DNA of 64,000 nt, taken from contig NZ_VLLE01000002.1 of assembly GCF_007830055.1 (NCBI RefSeq), positions 1,127,953 through 1,191,952 on the forward strand. Reading direction: 5' to 3'. A program made the translations under genes and the position numbers. Numbering within the stretch: position 1 is the first letter of the stretch; each line of letters opens with the position of its first letter. This document shows positions 1-9,198 of the stretch, in pieces. Origin of the DNA: Lacibacter cauensis. GTDB taxonomy: Bacteria > Bacteroidota > Bacteroidia > Chitinophagales > Chitinophagaceae. The notes beneath the pieces are model-generated. The model was given only the letters and a program-made list of their open reading frames with translations, searched no databases and was not told the DNA's origin.

Positions 1-164
1 CACTCTATTTTTTCTCTATCAGTCACAGATACGGCTATCATTTTCATTCAGAGCATTATCGAATTCTGATTGAATAAACGAAATGTCAACGAATGAAATT
101 TAAACAAGGTCAACCTTATACTTTTTACTACAGATTTTTGAATGAATGCTTCTCCCAAAAACAA

Positions 165-872
165 TCACTGTTTCAAATACTGTTCAACGCCTGTTTTAAA
201 ACTTTCACCCACCGGAATGGCGATCTTTCCCAACTCAATCATATTGGCCGTAAGCGTTGTAATCGATTTCTTATTGACAATATAGGATTTATGAATACGA
301 ATAAAATTACCCGATAGCTCACCTTCAATCTGACTGATCCTGTATTTAATCATCAGCTTCTTTTCATGCCTGAAATGAATTTGTATAAAGTCCCTGATAC
401 TTTCAATATAGACAATTTCGCTTTCGTTAAACTGGTAGATTTTTGTTCCTGATTTAATTGACAGATAAATATCGCCTGTTACGATAGCTTCAGCCGGTAG
501 TGAGCGGTTGTAATTATGGTTTCTGCGCCAAAACCGTTCAACAGCGGCAAGAAACCGCTCAAAAGAAATTGGTTTCAACAGGTAATCAACAATATCCAGA
601 TCGTATCCTTCTACTGCATATTCACGATGAGCCGTCGTAATGATTACAGCAGGTGGTGATTGCAATGCTTTTAAAAAATCAATACCCGTAATGCGTGGCA
701 TCTGTATATCTAAAAACAAAAGCTCTACACGGTGCTGCTTGAGAAAGGATGAAGCTTCAACTGCATTGGTGCACGTTCCCGCCAGCAGCAGATTATCCAT
801 TTCACTGACGTGCTTTTTTAATAACTGCACGGCCAATGGCTCATCATCAACTATTAAACAAGTGGCTTTCAA
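165..872 (-). CDS. LytTR-family response regulator
   Basis: A 235-residue two-component response regulator that should bind DNA when phosphorylated. The receiver domain fills residues 1-120: the acidic pair DDE at 9-11, the phospho-acceptor Asp55 in LFLDIQMP, a conserved Thr-Thr-Ala-His switch region and the KPIS lysine. A LytTR DNA-binding domain follows (about 130-235, with FIRIHKSYIVNKKSI). The start is TTG at 872, in the sequence TTGA that also carries the TGA stop of the upstream kinase gene, so the two genes overlap by 4 bases and are probably translationally coupled. No ATG lies nearby. Family membership is certain; the target genes are not visible, though the divergent gene at 2122 is a candidate. 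The downstream end lies 164 bases from the window edge. Confidence 0.93.
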   Translation of the reverse strand: MKATCLIVDDEPLAVQLLKKHVSEMDNLLLAGTCTNAVEASSFLKQHRVELLFLDIQMPRITGIDFLKALQSPPAVIITTAHREYAVEGYDLDIVDYLLKPISFERFLAAVERFWRRNHNYNRSLPAEAIVTGDIYLSIKSGTKIYQFNESEIVYIESIRDFIQIHFRHEKKLMIKYRISQIEGELSGNFIRIHKSYIVNKKSITTLTANMIELGKIAIPVGESFKTGVEQYLKQ

Positions 873-1927
873 CAGAGATTTAATTGAAGATTTGTTATAA
901 AAAAATGATTTGTTTTAGTAATTGTAAAACTATTCTTTACCGGGTAAAGTAATTCAAGCTGGCGTTTCAGATTTTGCAATCCGATACCCGGCGATTCTGT
1001 TAAACAAGGATCATATAAATTTTCTGTTTTAAACGTCAGCTTATTTTTGAAACACTCCAATGACAGCTTCACATCTGTTTGTCCGGTATTTTGTTCTACG
1101 CCATGTTTAAACATATTCTCAACAATGGGCAATAAAAGCAATGGTGCTATTTGATAAGAATGGTCTGTAATGTATTCCGCTTTTAAAACCAACCTGTCGC
1201 CAAATCTTATTTTCTGTAAATCCAGGTAATTCTTAAGCAATTCGATTTCTTTTTCCATCGGAACGAATTTGTCGTTACAGCGATACAGTAAATAGTCGAG
1301 TATATGGGCCAGCTTTTCGATGCAATAAGAAGTTTGAGGCGAGTTTTGAACAGCAAGAGAATAAATATTGTTCAGTGTATTAAACAAAAAATGTGGATTT
1401 AACTGTGATTTCAAAGCGGCAAGCTCTGCTTCTTTTTTTTCATTATCCGCTTCAGCCTGTTTGCGCATCAGCAATTGCCTGTCCAGCAACAAATAAAACG
1501 TTACAAATGGAAATGCAGCTGCGATATTGCCGATGATATAATAGTGGAAAAGTATCCTGAGTTGACTTACAATTTGTAAAAGGTTTTCCTGGTTGTTGTG
1601 ATAACCGACTAGTGGTTCTACAAGATAAATCACTGCTACCCTGCTTACAACTGCAATTGCGTACAATCCTGATACCAATAGCAGAAAACCATTTACGAGT
1701 TTCGCTTTTTCAAGCAGCAGCGGTATTACAATAATGCAGATAAAATAACTGGTGGCTGCAACGCTCAGTAAATGAAAAAGCGTTTTTACAGCAGCTGCAC
1801 TTGATATCGTCGTTACAGCACCTGCATCTTCGCCAACCGAAACAAGAGGCTGTACCAGGTATATAATGTACATGACAGTCCAAAACAACAGATGCATCAA
1901 CCACTTTCTTTCACTTATAAAACGCAT
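869..1927 (-). CDS. LytS/YehU-type sensor histidine kinase
   Basis: A 352-residue membrane kinase that phosphorylates the response regulator encoded immediately downstream (4-base overlap). The N-terminal half has four or five hydrophobic segments (about residues 9-30, 45-75, 78-105 and 120-150) and no recognisable extracellular sensor domain. A short coiled-coil linker rich in Glu and Lys (about 155-175) leads to the His_kinase domain with the phospho-acceptor motif NPHFLFNTLNNIY. The C-terminal HATPase part holds LLLLPIVENMFKHG (N box) and GIGLQNLKRQLELLY (G box). ATG at 1927 is the chosen start. This architecture is the standard Bacteroidota LytTR partner. The ligand is unknown. Confidence 0.93.
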   Translation of the reverse strand: MRFISERKWLMHLLFWTVMYIIYLVQPLVSVGEDAGAVTTISSAAAVKTLFHLLSVAATSYFICIIVIPLLLEKAKLVNGFLLLVSGLYAIAVVSRVAVIYLVEPLVGYHNNQENLLQIVSQLRILFHYYIIGNIAAAFPFVTFYLLLDRQLLMRKQAEADNEKKEAELAALKSQLNPHFLFNTLNNIYSLAVQNSPQTSYCIEKLAHILDYLLYRCNDKFVPMEKEIELLKNYLDLQKIRFGDRLVLKAEYITDHSYQIAPLLLLPIVENMFKHGVEQNTGQTDVKLSLECFKNKLTFKTENLYDPCLTESPGIGLQNLKRQLELLYPVKNSFTITKTNHFFITNLQLNLC

Positions 1928-2015
1928 GTACCATTTTGTAATAAAATTAATTAAAAAACATTGCTGTTTTTAAGGAAAAAGACAAACAAGCGATGTTTTA
2001 ACACCAACACTTCAT

Positions 2016-2035
2016 TTTCGGGTACCAACCCGAAA
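2016..2035. promoter_or_regulatory. Perfect 8-bp inverted repeat in a divergent intergenic region
   Basis: TTTCGGGT and ACCCGAAA flank a 4-base ACCA spacer, midway between the kinase gene (starts 1927, minus) and the HIT/beta-lactamase gene (starts 2122, plus). There is no T-tract on either side, so a terminator is unlikely. The position suits an operator for one or both divergent promoters, perhaps read by the LytTR regulator next door, but LytTR sites are usually direct repeats, so this is inference. Confidence 0.35.
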
Positions 2036-2121
2036 TCCGCCTGTTTATCGGTCTTTAAATCACGTTGATCGATTTGAATTTTATGCGCCCGTCAAAACAT
2101 GAAGGTTTGCAAAAAAAAGAT

Positions 2122-4089
2122 ATGCGATTTAAAATTCTCTTTGTTTTAGTAGTCGCTTTGCTTGTTGGTAACGCATGCATGGCACAATCAGAAAGTTATA
2201 AAAAGAAAAAAGACAGTGCGCTTAAAACAACATCGCCATTTGAATTAATTGCAGCACATCAAAAAAAAGAGGTGCACCTCGAATACGAGGATGACGAGCT
2301 TATGGTTTTTGAACCTGTAAGTAAGCAGGCACCTGTGCATCTTTTAATTGTTCCCAAAAAAAGAATTTATACGTTGAATGAAGCCGGAACCAATCACCAG
2401 AACATGTTGGGCAAAATGATGCTGTTGGCAAAAGAAATGGCCCGAAAAAAAGGGATTGACCAAACGGGGTACAGACTGGCATTAAATACAAATGAACACG
2501 CCGGGCAATCCGTGTTTCATATTCACCTGCATTTACTGGGAGGCACAAAACTCGGTCCAATGATGGACCAAACAGTTCGAAACAACCTTACTGCAAAGCC
2601 TGGAACCGATAAAGAGCAAATTGAACAACTGCTGCAGCTGTTTATGACCTCAATTGAAAAAAAAGATACAAGCACCTTATTTTCTTTGTTTGTTGATGTT
2701 CCCATTAGCTGGGTGGCGGTATGGAAACCTGAAACATTTAAGGAGTTAAAAAAAACAAAACCAAATGAGCCTTTAGTTGAATCCCGGAATTACAAAACAT
2801 GGGTCACAGGCCTGATGAGAGATCGTCTTTACCAGGAAAAATTTACCAACCCTGTTATTTCAGAGGATGGCTCAATCGGCGCTGTTACGTTTGATTACAG
2901 TTTTTGGGTAAATGATAAAAAAGGCAATTGGGGAAAAGAAAGTTGGGGGCTTATAAAAGTAAACGATCAATGGAAAATAGCCAGCGTATTATTCTCTGTT
3001 GAGTATGAAAAATTTAAATCATCAGGGAATGAGTCCAAAGATGGAATAGCGATCAAGCATCCTCTTGCAGAAAAACATATGCGGTTATTTAAAGACACTG
3101 CTAATTTTCATGGAACTGTTTTGATTGCCAAAGGAGATTCAGTGATTCATCATGCAGCGTATGGTTATTTTGATGTTGAAAACAATGTACCCAATTCCGT
3201 AAATACCCAGTTTCTTATTGGTTCTCTTACTAAATCCTTTGTAGCAATAGCCATCATGCAGCTTGCAGAGAAAGGTAAGATTGATTTACATGCGCCACTG
3301 CAACAATACATTCCTGCACTGAAGCCTGAACTCGCCAAAGATGTAACGATTCATCATTTACTTAAGCAACAATCGGGTCTCGCTGCGTCGATGGACAATT
3401 TAACAGAATATGAAATTATGGATATTACACCGTCCGAGTTACTGGATATCATTAATCAATCCAAAAGGAATTTTAATCCCGGTGAGAAACATGAATACTC
3501 CAATATCAACTATTGCCTGCTGGCAATGGTTATTGAAAAGGTAACCGGCAAATCCTATCAGAATTATCTGCAGGAAACAATTTTTACTCCGGTTGGCATG
3601 ACCAATACCGGAATGGAACGATTGCTGAATATACCGGCTAACAGAGCCATTGGCTACCGAATGATTAACAACCAATTTCGCAGGGTTCAAAACGTAGTTT
3701 CCTATGCATATGGTTCGGGTGATATCTATTCAACTGCAATGGAAATATATCATTGGGGCCGTGCGTTACACAGTGGAAAATTAGTGAGTGCCGAAAGCCT
3801 GGCAAAAATGTTTAATGGAGGCACAAAGGACTGGGGCTATTATGGATACGGATTCCGAATTCAAGGATATCAGCGCAGTCCATTACTCCAAACACCGGGC
3901 ACCTTAATACGGCATGGAGGAACGATGAACGGTTTCACGTCCAATTATCATTATTACAAGGAAGATGATTTGACGATTATTATTCTCAGCAATTACAGAA
4001 ATATTCCGATAAGAACCTTAACCTATCATTTGAAGGAAATTATCCTTGATTCTGAGCCAGGGAAAAGAAAAAACAGTTTGGCTGAATAG
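2122..4089 (+). CDS. Exported HIT / NTF2-like / beta-lactamase-like fusion protein
   Basis: A 655-residue protein with three domains. I start it at ATG 2122, where a clean signal peptide begins (MRFKILFVLVVALL, cleavage near CMAQ); an upstream in-frame ATG at 2065 would bury that signal under 19 residues. Residues about 45-155 form a histidine-triad (HIT) domain with the motif His133-Ile-His135-Leu-His137, which in this family binds and hydrolyses nucleotide phosphates. Residues about 160-290 resemble an NTF2-like (DUF4440 or SnoaL type) fold. Residues about 310-650 are a class C beta-lactamase / penicillin-binding-protein-like serine hydrolase with Ser368-x-x-Lys371, Tyr459-Ser-Asn461 and His598-Gly-Gly. 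All catalytic motifs look intact. HIT proteins are normally cytosolic, so a secreted HIT domain is odd. It is divergent from the LytTR system. Domain assignment is firm for the HIT and serine hydrolase parts, moderate for the middle. Confidence 0.85.
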   Translation: MRFKILFVLVVALLVGNACMAQSESYKKKKDSALKTTSPFELIAAHQKKEVHLEYEDDELMVFEPVSKQAPVHLLIVPKKRIYTLNEAGTNHQNMLGKMMLLAKEMARKKGIDQTGYRLALNTNEHAGQSVFHIHLHLLGGTKLGPMMDQTVRNNLTAKPGTDKEQIEQLLQLFMTSIEKKDTSTLFSLFVDVPISWVAVWKPETFKELKKTKPNEPLVESRNYKTWVTGLMRDRLYQEKFTNPVISEDGSIGAVTFDYSFWVNDKKGNWGKESWGLIKVNDQWKIASVLFSVEYEKFKSSGNESKDGIAIKHPLAEKHMRLFKDTANFHGTVLIAKGDSVIHHAAYGYFDVENNVPNSVNTQFLIGSLTKSFVAIAIMQLAEKGKIDLHAPLQQYIPALKPELAKDVTIHHLLKQQSGLAASMDNLTEYEIMDITPSELLDIINQSKRNFNPGEKHEYSNINYCLLAMVIEKVTGKSYQNYLQETIFTPVGMTNTGMERLLNIPANRAIGYRMINNQFRRVQNVVSYAYGSGDIYSTAMEIYHWGRALHSGKLVSAESLAKMFNGGTKDWGYYGYGFRIQGYQRSPLLQTPGTLIRHGGTMNGFTSNYHYYKEDDLTIIILSNYRNIPIRTLTYHLKEIILDSEPGKRKNSLAE

Positions 4090-4990
4090 TTTGTCGGGGA
4101 ACACTTACACGCACATTCCTGTCGGCTACAGGCGACCTCAGTCATAGGATAAACAGATTAGAAACAACGATGAAGATAATCATCTAAGCGAAGTATAAAT
4201 CGGGGCAATGGCAACATTGGCAGCGAAAATAAAATTCAGATCTTCTGATAGCCGGATCAGGAGAAAACAGAAAAATGAAAACAATTCGAAAAAAGAAATG
4301 AAATTGTCAAACCTGTTTCTGTGTTATAAGCTGCTTCGGCGATATAAAGATTTTCAGAATTGTGAACATTAAAAGCAGACCGCAATAAAAAACGCAAGTT
4401 GTACTGAAACTGATCTTGAAAATAATCCATGAGCATGGTAAACATGCCATGGATTACTTATGAAAGTTTCTGCTCACTACAGCATAATTTACCATTGTTG
4501 TCGATCTGATGATGGATTCTATGCAAATGAATTGACATAGTGAAAGAAGAGAACAGGATTTTTCAACGCTTCCTGCAACAAATTAAACTATTGCAAGAAG
4601 CGTTGAGAGCCTGATGACAAAAAAGAGATCCGACGAAAGAGAAAAGGAATTTGTTTCGGCAAATGACAGGCAATATTGTTCTACACGCTGGATCACGAAT
4701 CTTTTATGAAACAACCGACAGATTCAACACAATCTTAGTCTAATTATTTTGTATAAATCCGGCAAAACAGCATTTATCGTAACGTTCCGAATTATACATG
4801 CGGATTGGCTTATTGCAAACGATAAAAGAAAAAGCTTGACAGGTACTATTCCTGCCAGTTCCCTTATCCCTATTATATTTTTTACAATTGTCAGATTCGA
4901 TAAGGATTGATAAATAAGGGCAATAAAGTTGTCAAAGAATATAACTTGCTGAAGTTTAAAATAATACCGAACCAACAATCAGGGAAATTC
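4090..4990. other. 900-base region with no convincing gene
   Basis: Short open frames here (for example 4257-4445 and 4724-4978, both minus) have no recognisable family and no protein-like composition. What stands out is structure: a 5-bp hairpin CCTGT/ACAGG at 4118-4132 just after the fusion gene, and a long hairpin at 4564-4605 listed separately. The region may be decayed sequence or carry an untranslated RNA; nothing decides this. Confidence 0.5.
4564..4605 (-). repeat. 15-bp inverted repeat with 12-base loop
   Basis: The arms are CAACGCTTCCTGCAA (4564-4578) and TTGCAAGAAGCGTTG (4591-4605). They differ from perfect symmetry at one base. On the minus-strand RNA that position is a G-U wobble, so all fifteen pairs can form, whereas on plus it is a C-A mismatch; this favours a minus-strand transcript. 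There is no U-tract after it, so it is not a classical terminator. It could be part of a small RNA, a transcript-end structure or a relic of a mobile element. Confidence 0.45.
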
Positions 4991-5779
4991 TTAACTGCCA
5001 TTCTTCAATTTTAACCACCATGTTGTTCGGGTAATTTCAAAAGGAATTTTCATTTTCCGCTTATAATAAATAGTAGCAATTATTGAAAGTGAAACAGACG
5101 CGAATCTGAAAATATTGGCATACGTGCCGCCAAGTGCATTATTATCGACGTCAAAAATCAACCAATATAAATTCATCAAACAGTGTAAGAAAACAACTGT
5201 CCATAAATTAAATTTCCATTCGGCATAGATCCAGAAGAACAAAAGCGAGCCCAGAAACGTAATCAGAAAAATACCAATCAACTCAGTGGGATCACTACTC
5301 TGATACAAATGAACCAATCCAAAAAACACAGACCCTGTGATAATTGACGGGATAAAACCCAGGCGGGTATACCTGTAAAGCTGACCTATAAGAAACGCCC
5401 TGTAAATAATTTCTTCAAAAAAGGCAGAAGAAATGGTATTGATCAGCAATGTATCAATTGATATACTTGTATTGACATTGAACTTTAGTGCGTATCCAAC
5501 CAAAGAGGGCAATGTTACAATGAGAGCAAATAACAAACCAACAGAAAAATTACCGGAAAGCCCCAATTTATCCGCAACAACATGCCTGCTTCTGTGCAAA
5601 ATGGCAACTGTGACATATAAAGGGAAAACGGTCATTGTATAAGCCAGTATATGGCCTGCTGCATTCGATTTTGTCAGATTCGCAATCCAGCTTTGAAACG
5701 TTACAAACAAAGCTGCATCAACAATGTAATACAGCAAAAAGCCAACAATAAAAATGATAATAAAGTTTTGCCTTTTCAA
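4991..5779 (-). CDS. CPBP-family intramembrane metalloprotease
   Basis: A 262-residue polytopic membrane protein with seven or eight hydrophobic segments. It carries the hallmark motifs of the CPBP (CaaX protease and bacteriocin-processing, Abi) family: FFEEIIYRAFLIGQL around residues 120-133 (the EExxxR motif), FGLVHLY near 165, and HCLMNLYW near 215. Members are glutamic intramembrane proteases related to Rce1 and often act in stress responses or bacteriocin self-immunity; the substrate here is unknown. The start is uncertain: the first usable codon is TTG at 5779 and no ATG precedes the first membrane segment. A promoter-like TAAATTTG overlaps that TTG. It stands alone. Confidence 0.85.
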   Translation of the reverse strand: MKRQNFIIIFIVGFLLYYIVDAALFVTFQSWIANLTKSNAAGHILAYTMTVFPLYVTVAILHRSRHVVADKLGLSGNFSVGLLFALIVTLPSLVGYALKFNVNTSISIDTLLINTISSAFFEEIIYRAFLIGQLYRYTRLGFIPSIITGSVFFGLVHLYQSSDPTELIGIFLITFLGSLLFFWIYAEWKFNLWTVVFLHCLMNLYWLIFDVDNNALGGTYANIFRFASVSLSIIATIYYKRKMKIPFEITRTTWWLKLKNGS

Positions 5780-6240
5780 ATTTAATCTTTTAGTACTCTT
5801 ATAGTAAGAACGAGTAACAATGATACCCGGGTCTAATTGAAACGGATATCATACAAAACGTTTTTCAAGTGAAAAATTCAAGTCGTTTGTTGATGTTGAA
5901 AGGTTGAAAACAACTATATCTTTTATCAGCTTTGTTACTGACAAACATTTCTATGACAGGAATGATGTCGTTTCATATAAAATAACCTGCTAAAAAAGTG
6001 TATCCTCAACATCGAAATCAGACTCGCATACTTAATTCAATTCGATATTTATTTTTTTAATTTTTGGGCAACGGACAAGCATGTGTAGCTGCTGCCTGTT
6101 TTGCATATTGTACATTTACGCTTAAAACTACCTTCCAATAGAAAGGCCATTCCAATCCATAAAATTTTCTTTTACAAATCTGTTAAGTTGACGACACGTG
6201 AATGCCAAAAGTGATTCAACATGATAAAATGACCATTAAC
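5780..6240. other. 460-base gap, AT-rich, no clear gene
   Basis: No family-level coding signal. The only open frame with some protein character is a 33-codon minus-strand frame at 6049-6150 containing a Cys-x-x-Cys pair (KCTICKTG) and a third cysteine, preceded by ATG; it could be a fragment of a decayed gene or chance. No terminator hairpin or strong promoter was found. Confidence 0.4.
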
Positions 6241-6837
6241 TTAAGTTAAGAAATTCATCTTACTGCTATTTTCAAGCACTCTTGCCCGTAGCCTGCTCAA
6301 TGATTGCGGAGTAATACCTAAATAACTCGCCAGCTGCTGTTGCGGCACACGTTGAAAAAGGTCTGGTCTATTTTGCAGCAGGTTCAGGTATCGTTGTTCC
6401 GGCGATGAAATTTTAAACTCGTCCAAATCCTTCCGTTGTTTGGCTAAGATCTCCTCCGACATTTTCCTGCACATGATTTCAAACTTTGGAAATTGACTGT
6501 TTATTTCTGTTTCCTTGTCAGCATTGGAGATAGAAAGTACCGTGTCTTCTAAACAACTGACATAATAATCAGAAGGCGTTTGATGTATAACGCAATTGGG
6601 TGTTAACGCTTCCATTTCTGTATAGAAAGCTGTGGTTCGTTCTTCACCGTCTTTTAAATAATAAGTACGTATACAGCCACGTAAAACAAAGTAGCTTTCT
6701 TTCGAATATTGCCCTTCCTTCAGTAAAATGACGCCCTTCTTTACAGTATGAAATATATTCAACTGGAGAATGGCATTCTTCTCCTCTTCTGTAAGCGTAA
6801 TATACTTTGCGATAAAGTCAAATAATAGGTCTTTCAT
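6241..6837 (-). CDS. Crp/Fnr-family transcriptional regulator
   Basis: A 198-residue regulator. Residues about 20-115 form a cyclic-nucleotide-binding-like beta-roll (HTVKKGVILLKEGQYSKESYFVLRG). The C-terminal part holds the winged helix with the recognition region VPQQQLASYLGITPQSLSRLRARV. In Bacteroidota many such proteins lack a demonstrated effector. It is a close paralog of the gene at 16052-16630: the 3' ends share long stretches of identical DNA, including about 34 consecutive bases across the helix-turn-helix. It is monocistronic. An imperfect symmetric site TGACAC-TT-GTGGCA lies at 6863-6876, 26 bases upstream, and could be an autoregulatory site. Confidence 0.9.
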   Translation of the reverse strand: MKDLLFDFIAKYITLTEEEKNAILQLNIFHTVKKGVILLKEGQYSKESYFVLRGCIRTYYLKDGEERTTAFYTEMEALTPNCVIHQTPSDYYVSCLEDTVLSISNADKETEINSQFPKFEIMCRKMSEEILAKQRKDLDEFKISSPEQRYLNLLQNRPDLFQRVPQQQLASYLGITPQSLSRLRARVLENSSKMNFLT

Positions 6838-7179
6838 AATCGTATGTTCCTGTGTTCGGTTATGACACTTGTGGCATAAAAATCATTTTTGATACAACTA
6901 CCCATTTTTTATTATACAATAAAAGCTATCAGTCAACAATAAAACAGTATGCTAATAGCTGTTGACATGTCCATTTCCCGTTTTGAAAATATCCCGGTAT
7001 CGTTTTACATCAGAGCTTTCAAAACCGGCGTCACATTTAGTCATCATATGCTGATTTCCACACAGAAGCGCAAAGGCTCGTGCAAAACGTATTGCAACCT
7101 GCGCAACTCAAGGGCAGAAGCCATGGACTATTCGATTAACAGTTCTTCAACATGTATTTACATGAACCTAACCTGTTCC
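6838..7179. other. 340-base gap
   Basis: Holds the presumed promoter region of the Crp/Fnr gene (minus strand) near 6838-6940. A plus-strand open frame from 6949 runs into the antisense of the next gene and looks like chance. No terminator for the downstream end of the 7180 gene was seen. Confidence 0.4.
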
Positions 7180-9132
7180 CTAGTTGGCATGAACAAACAC
7201 CCCTTTCATTTCCACATCCCCTGGAGGGTCAATACCAAGCAGGTCTGCTATGGTAGCAGCGATTTGTAACGAAAATATCTTTCCTAATTTTTTGCGTGGA
7301 ACATCCGGCCCTAGCGCATAAAAAATAGATTGTCCTTGTCTCATTGTTGCGAGATTGCCGTGAACGGCTCTGCCTGTTTCATTCATTGTCCCGTTGACAA
7401 GAAAATTTCTAATGGCCTGTTGTTGCTGTTGAAACAGTTCCGGATCAAATGAATTCTGCACCATCACAGGTACATCAGACAGGAGCCTGTCGGAGATGGA
7501 ATAACCTGCCCTGCAACTGACAAACAGATCTCCGGAATATGCAGCATGGTACAGTCCTAGTTCTTTCTGCTTTTCATGATCCGCAACCAATTCAAAAACG
7601 GGTTCTCCTGTAACTGAATCCCGCAGTAATAAAAGCCTTTGAGCAAGACGTTTTATATAAACAGTCCGCTCTGCCGATTCAATGAGCGACTGATTGATAT
7701 AGATATGTGCAGAAGTCCCGCTGGAAAAACTTTTTACCTCCTTACGTGAAACAAAGAATCCTGATCGTTCCATATAGTTGTTTAATAATACTGTTGTATG
7801 AACCGGAATCATTCCATGATCAGAAACAATTACAAAATTGGTACCCCTGGGAGCTGCGTTCATAATATCCAACAGGTAATTGTCTACTTTCTGAAAATAG
7901 CGTTCAATCAGGGATGCATACCTGGCCGGTCTCTTACCCTGTTCGGCTTTGTAGTCAAGTTGACGTTGATCCCTCAGTGTATAGCGATGCTGTACATCAT
8001 CGAGAGTAGAAAAGTAACCGAAAAGTAAATCCCATTGATTGGTTTGCATACCTGCAATAATCAGATCTCTGAAATATTTTGCTAAACGGTCAACCTGTTC
8101 AAACCAGATATCCTCCGAGATTACACCACTCGTTTGCTTTCTGTTCTCAGGCTCTCCCGGCCAATAACCACATGTTTGTTGCAGGTGCTGCAGAAAGCCA
8201 TCCGGATAGCCATACACTTCCGCAGGCGCACTCATGAACAAACGTACATTCCGATGTGCTGCATCCGTATTCAATATCCGAATAGATGAAACGTATTGTT
8301 TTTCCTTATCCCTTACCATCATCGTTGACCAGGATGAACCCGACAACGAAGCAGCAAAACCATTACTCAAATCCGCGTCATTATCAATAATGATCTGTTT
8401 AACGGGCTGCAAACTATTTGCAACGATAGCAACTGAATCAGTTTGATAGATATACAAAGGCATCTTCAACTTTCCGGTCACTTCAAATACCGGTTGTGAT
8501 TCGGATGAGGCATCAACCTTCAACAATTTGAAATAGTTTTCTCCAATTTTTATTTCAGCATCAGTTGGAACAAGGTTTAACAGCAATGAAGGGCCTGCTG
8601 CTTGCGGGTACATGTGCATATAATCCACCTTTCGTTCCGGCGCAAGATTATCCACGCTTACGCCACCTAACACCATTACTTTCTTTCCCTGCCGCATGGC
8701 AGCCTGAAAAATGGTCTCAGATTGTAGAGGCTGACGAAATGCAGACAATGCAGGTTGATCCCATGGCTGATCTTTGCTTCGAAAACTGTTTCCCACAATT
8801 CCTGTTTTTGACGGGGAAGCGCCGGTGAACAGGGCAATATGCGAGGGTCCAGTGGAGGCTACGTTAACAGGCAACATCGTTTCTGCATACGCTCCGTATT
8901 TTTTCATTTTTGCAAATGCACCGTTTGCCGGCAATACGCCTGATTTCAGAAACCGGTCGACTAAATAATCAGGAGTACCATCCAACGAAATCATAACCAC
9001 CTTTGACTGCTGTTGCTGTGCATGCGTATTTTTTACTGCAGAACCCAGCACTAGCAGAATAAAAAAATGTTTGAAAACATAACCAGAAGACACTTTGAAC
9101 AAGTGAACTTTCGACCCGATAATCCCTACCAT
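7180..9132 (-). CDS. Secreted alkaline phosphatase-superfamily phosphodiesterase
   Basis: A 650-residue type I phosphodiesterase / nucleotide pyrophosphatase family enzyme. The metal-binding opening VVMISLDGTPDYLVDRF, the catalytic-threonine segment STGPSHIALFTGASPSKTGIVGN and the second metal motif VIVSDHGMIPVHT are all present, so it should be active on phosphate esters or nucleotides. A hydrophobic signal (FKHFFILLVLGSAVKNTHAQ) places it in the periplasm or outside. The longest frame starts with TTG at 9165, but that codon overlaps the -7 box CAAACCTA (9163-9170), so I prefer ATG at 9132; a GTG at 9093 is another option and would give a shorter n-region. Downstream of, and on the same strand as, an AraC regulator 66 bases away, which may control it. 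Confidence 0.88.
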   Translation of the reverse strand: MVGIIGSKVHLFKVSSGYVFKHFFILLVLGSAVKNTHAQQQQSKVVMISLDGTPDYLVDRFLKSGVLPANGAFAKMKKYGAYAETMLPVNVASTGPSHIALFTGASPSKTGIVGNSFRSKDQPWDQPALSAFRQPLQSETIFQAAMRQGKKVMVLGGVSVDNLAPERKVDYMHMYPQAAGPSLLLNLVPTDAEIKIGENYFKLLKVDASSESQPVFEVTGKLKMPLYIYQTDSVAIVANSLQPVKQIIIDNDADLSNGFAASLSGSSWSTMMVRDKEKQYVSSIRILNTDAAHRNVRLFMSAPAEVYGYPDGFLQHLQQTCGYWPGEPENRKQTSGVISEDIWFEQVDRLAKYFRDLIIAGMQTNQWDLLFGYFSTLDDVQHRYTLRDQRQLDYKAEQGKRPARYASLIERYFQKVDNYLLDIMNAAPRGTNFVIVSDHGMIPVHTTVLLNNYMERSGFFVSRKEVKSFSSGTSAHIYINQSLIESAERTVYIKRLAQRLLLLRDSVTGEPVFELVADHEKQKELGLYHAAYSGDLFVSCRAGYSISDRLLSDVPVMVQNSFDPELFQQQQQAIRNFLVNGTMNETGRAVHGNLATMRQGQSIFYALGPDVPRKKLGKIFSLQIAATIADLLGIDPPGDVEMKGVFVHAN

Positions 9133-9162
9133 CTGCTTGTTACTGATTGATAAATAATGGTG

Positions 9163-9170
9163 CAAACCTA
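9163..9170 (-). promoter_or_regulatory. Candidate Bacteroidota -7 box for the phosphodiesterase gene
   Basis: TAGGTTTG on the minus strand fits the TAnnTTTG consensus. No TTG sits at the usual 19-21 base spacing upstream, so the promoter may be weak or activator-dependent. Its overlap with the TTG codon at 9165 argues for the ATG start at 9132. Confidence 0.4.
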
Positions 9171-9198
9171 TTATTCTTTAATTGTCAGCCGCTACCAA

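Noticed and set aside
4724-4978. 84-codon minus-strand frame upstream of the CPBP gap
   Set aside because: Hydrophobic but without family features or a ribosome-binding site.
5777-5784. TAAATTTG promoter-like box overlapping the CPBP start
   Set aside because: If used, transcription would begin inside the gene; kept only as a note on an uncertain start.
6949-7269. 106-codon plus-strand open frame
   Set aside because: It ends antisense to the phosphodiesterase gene, has no family and odd composition.
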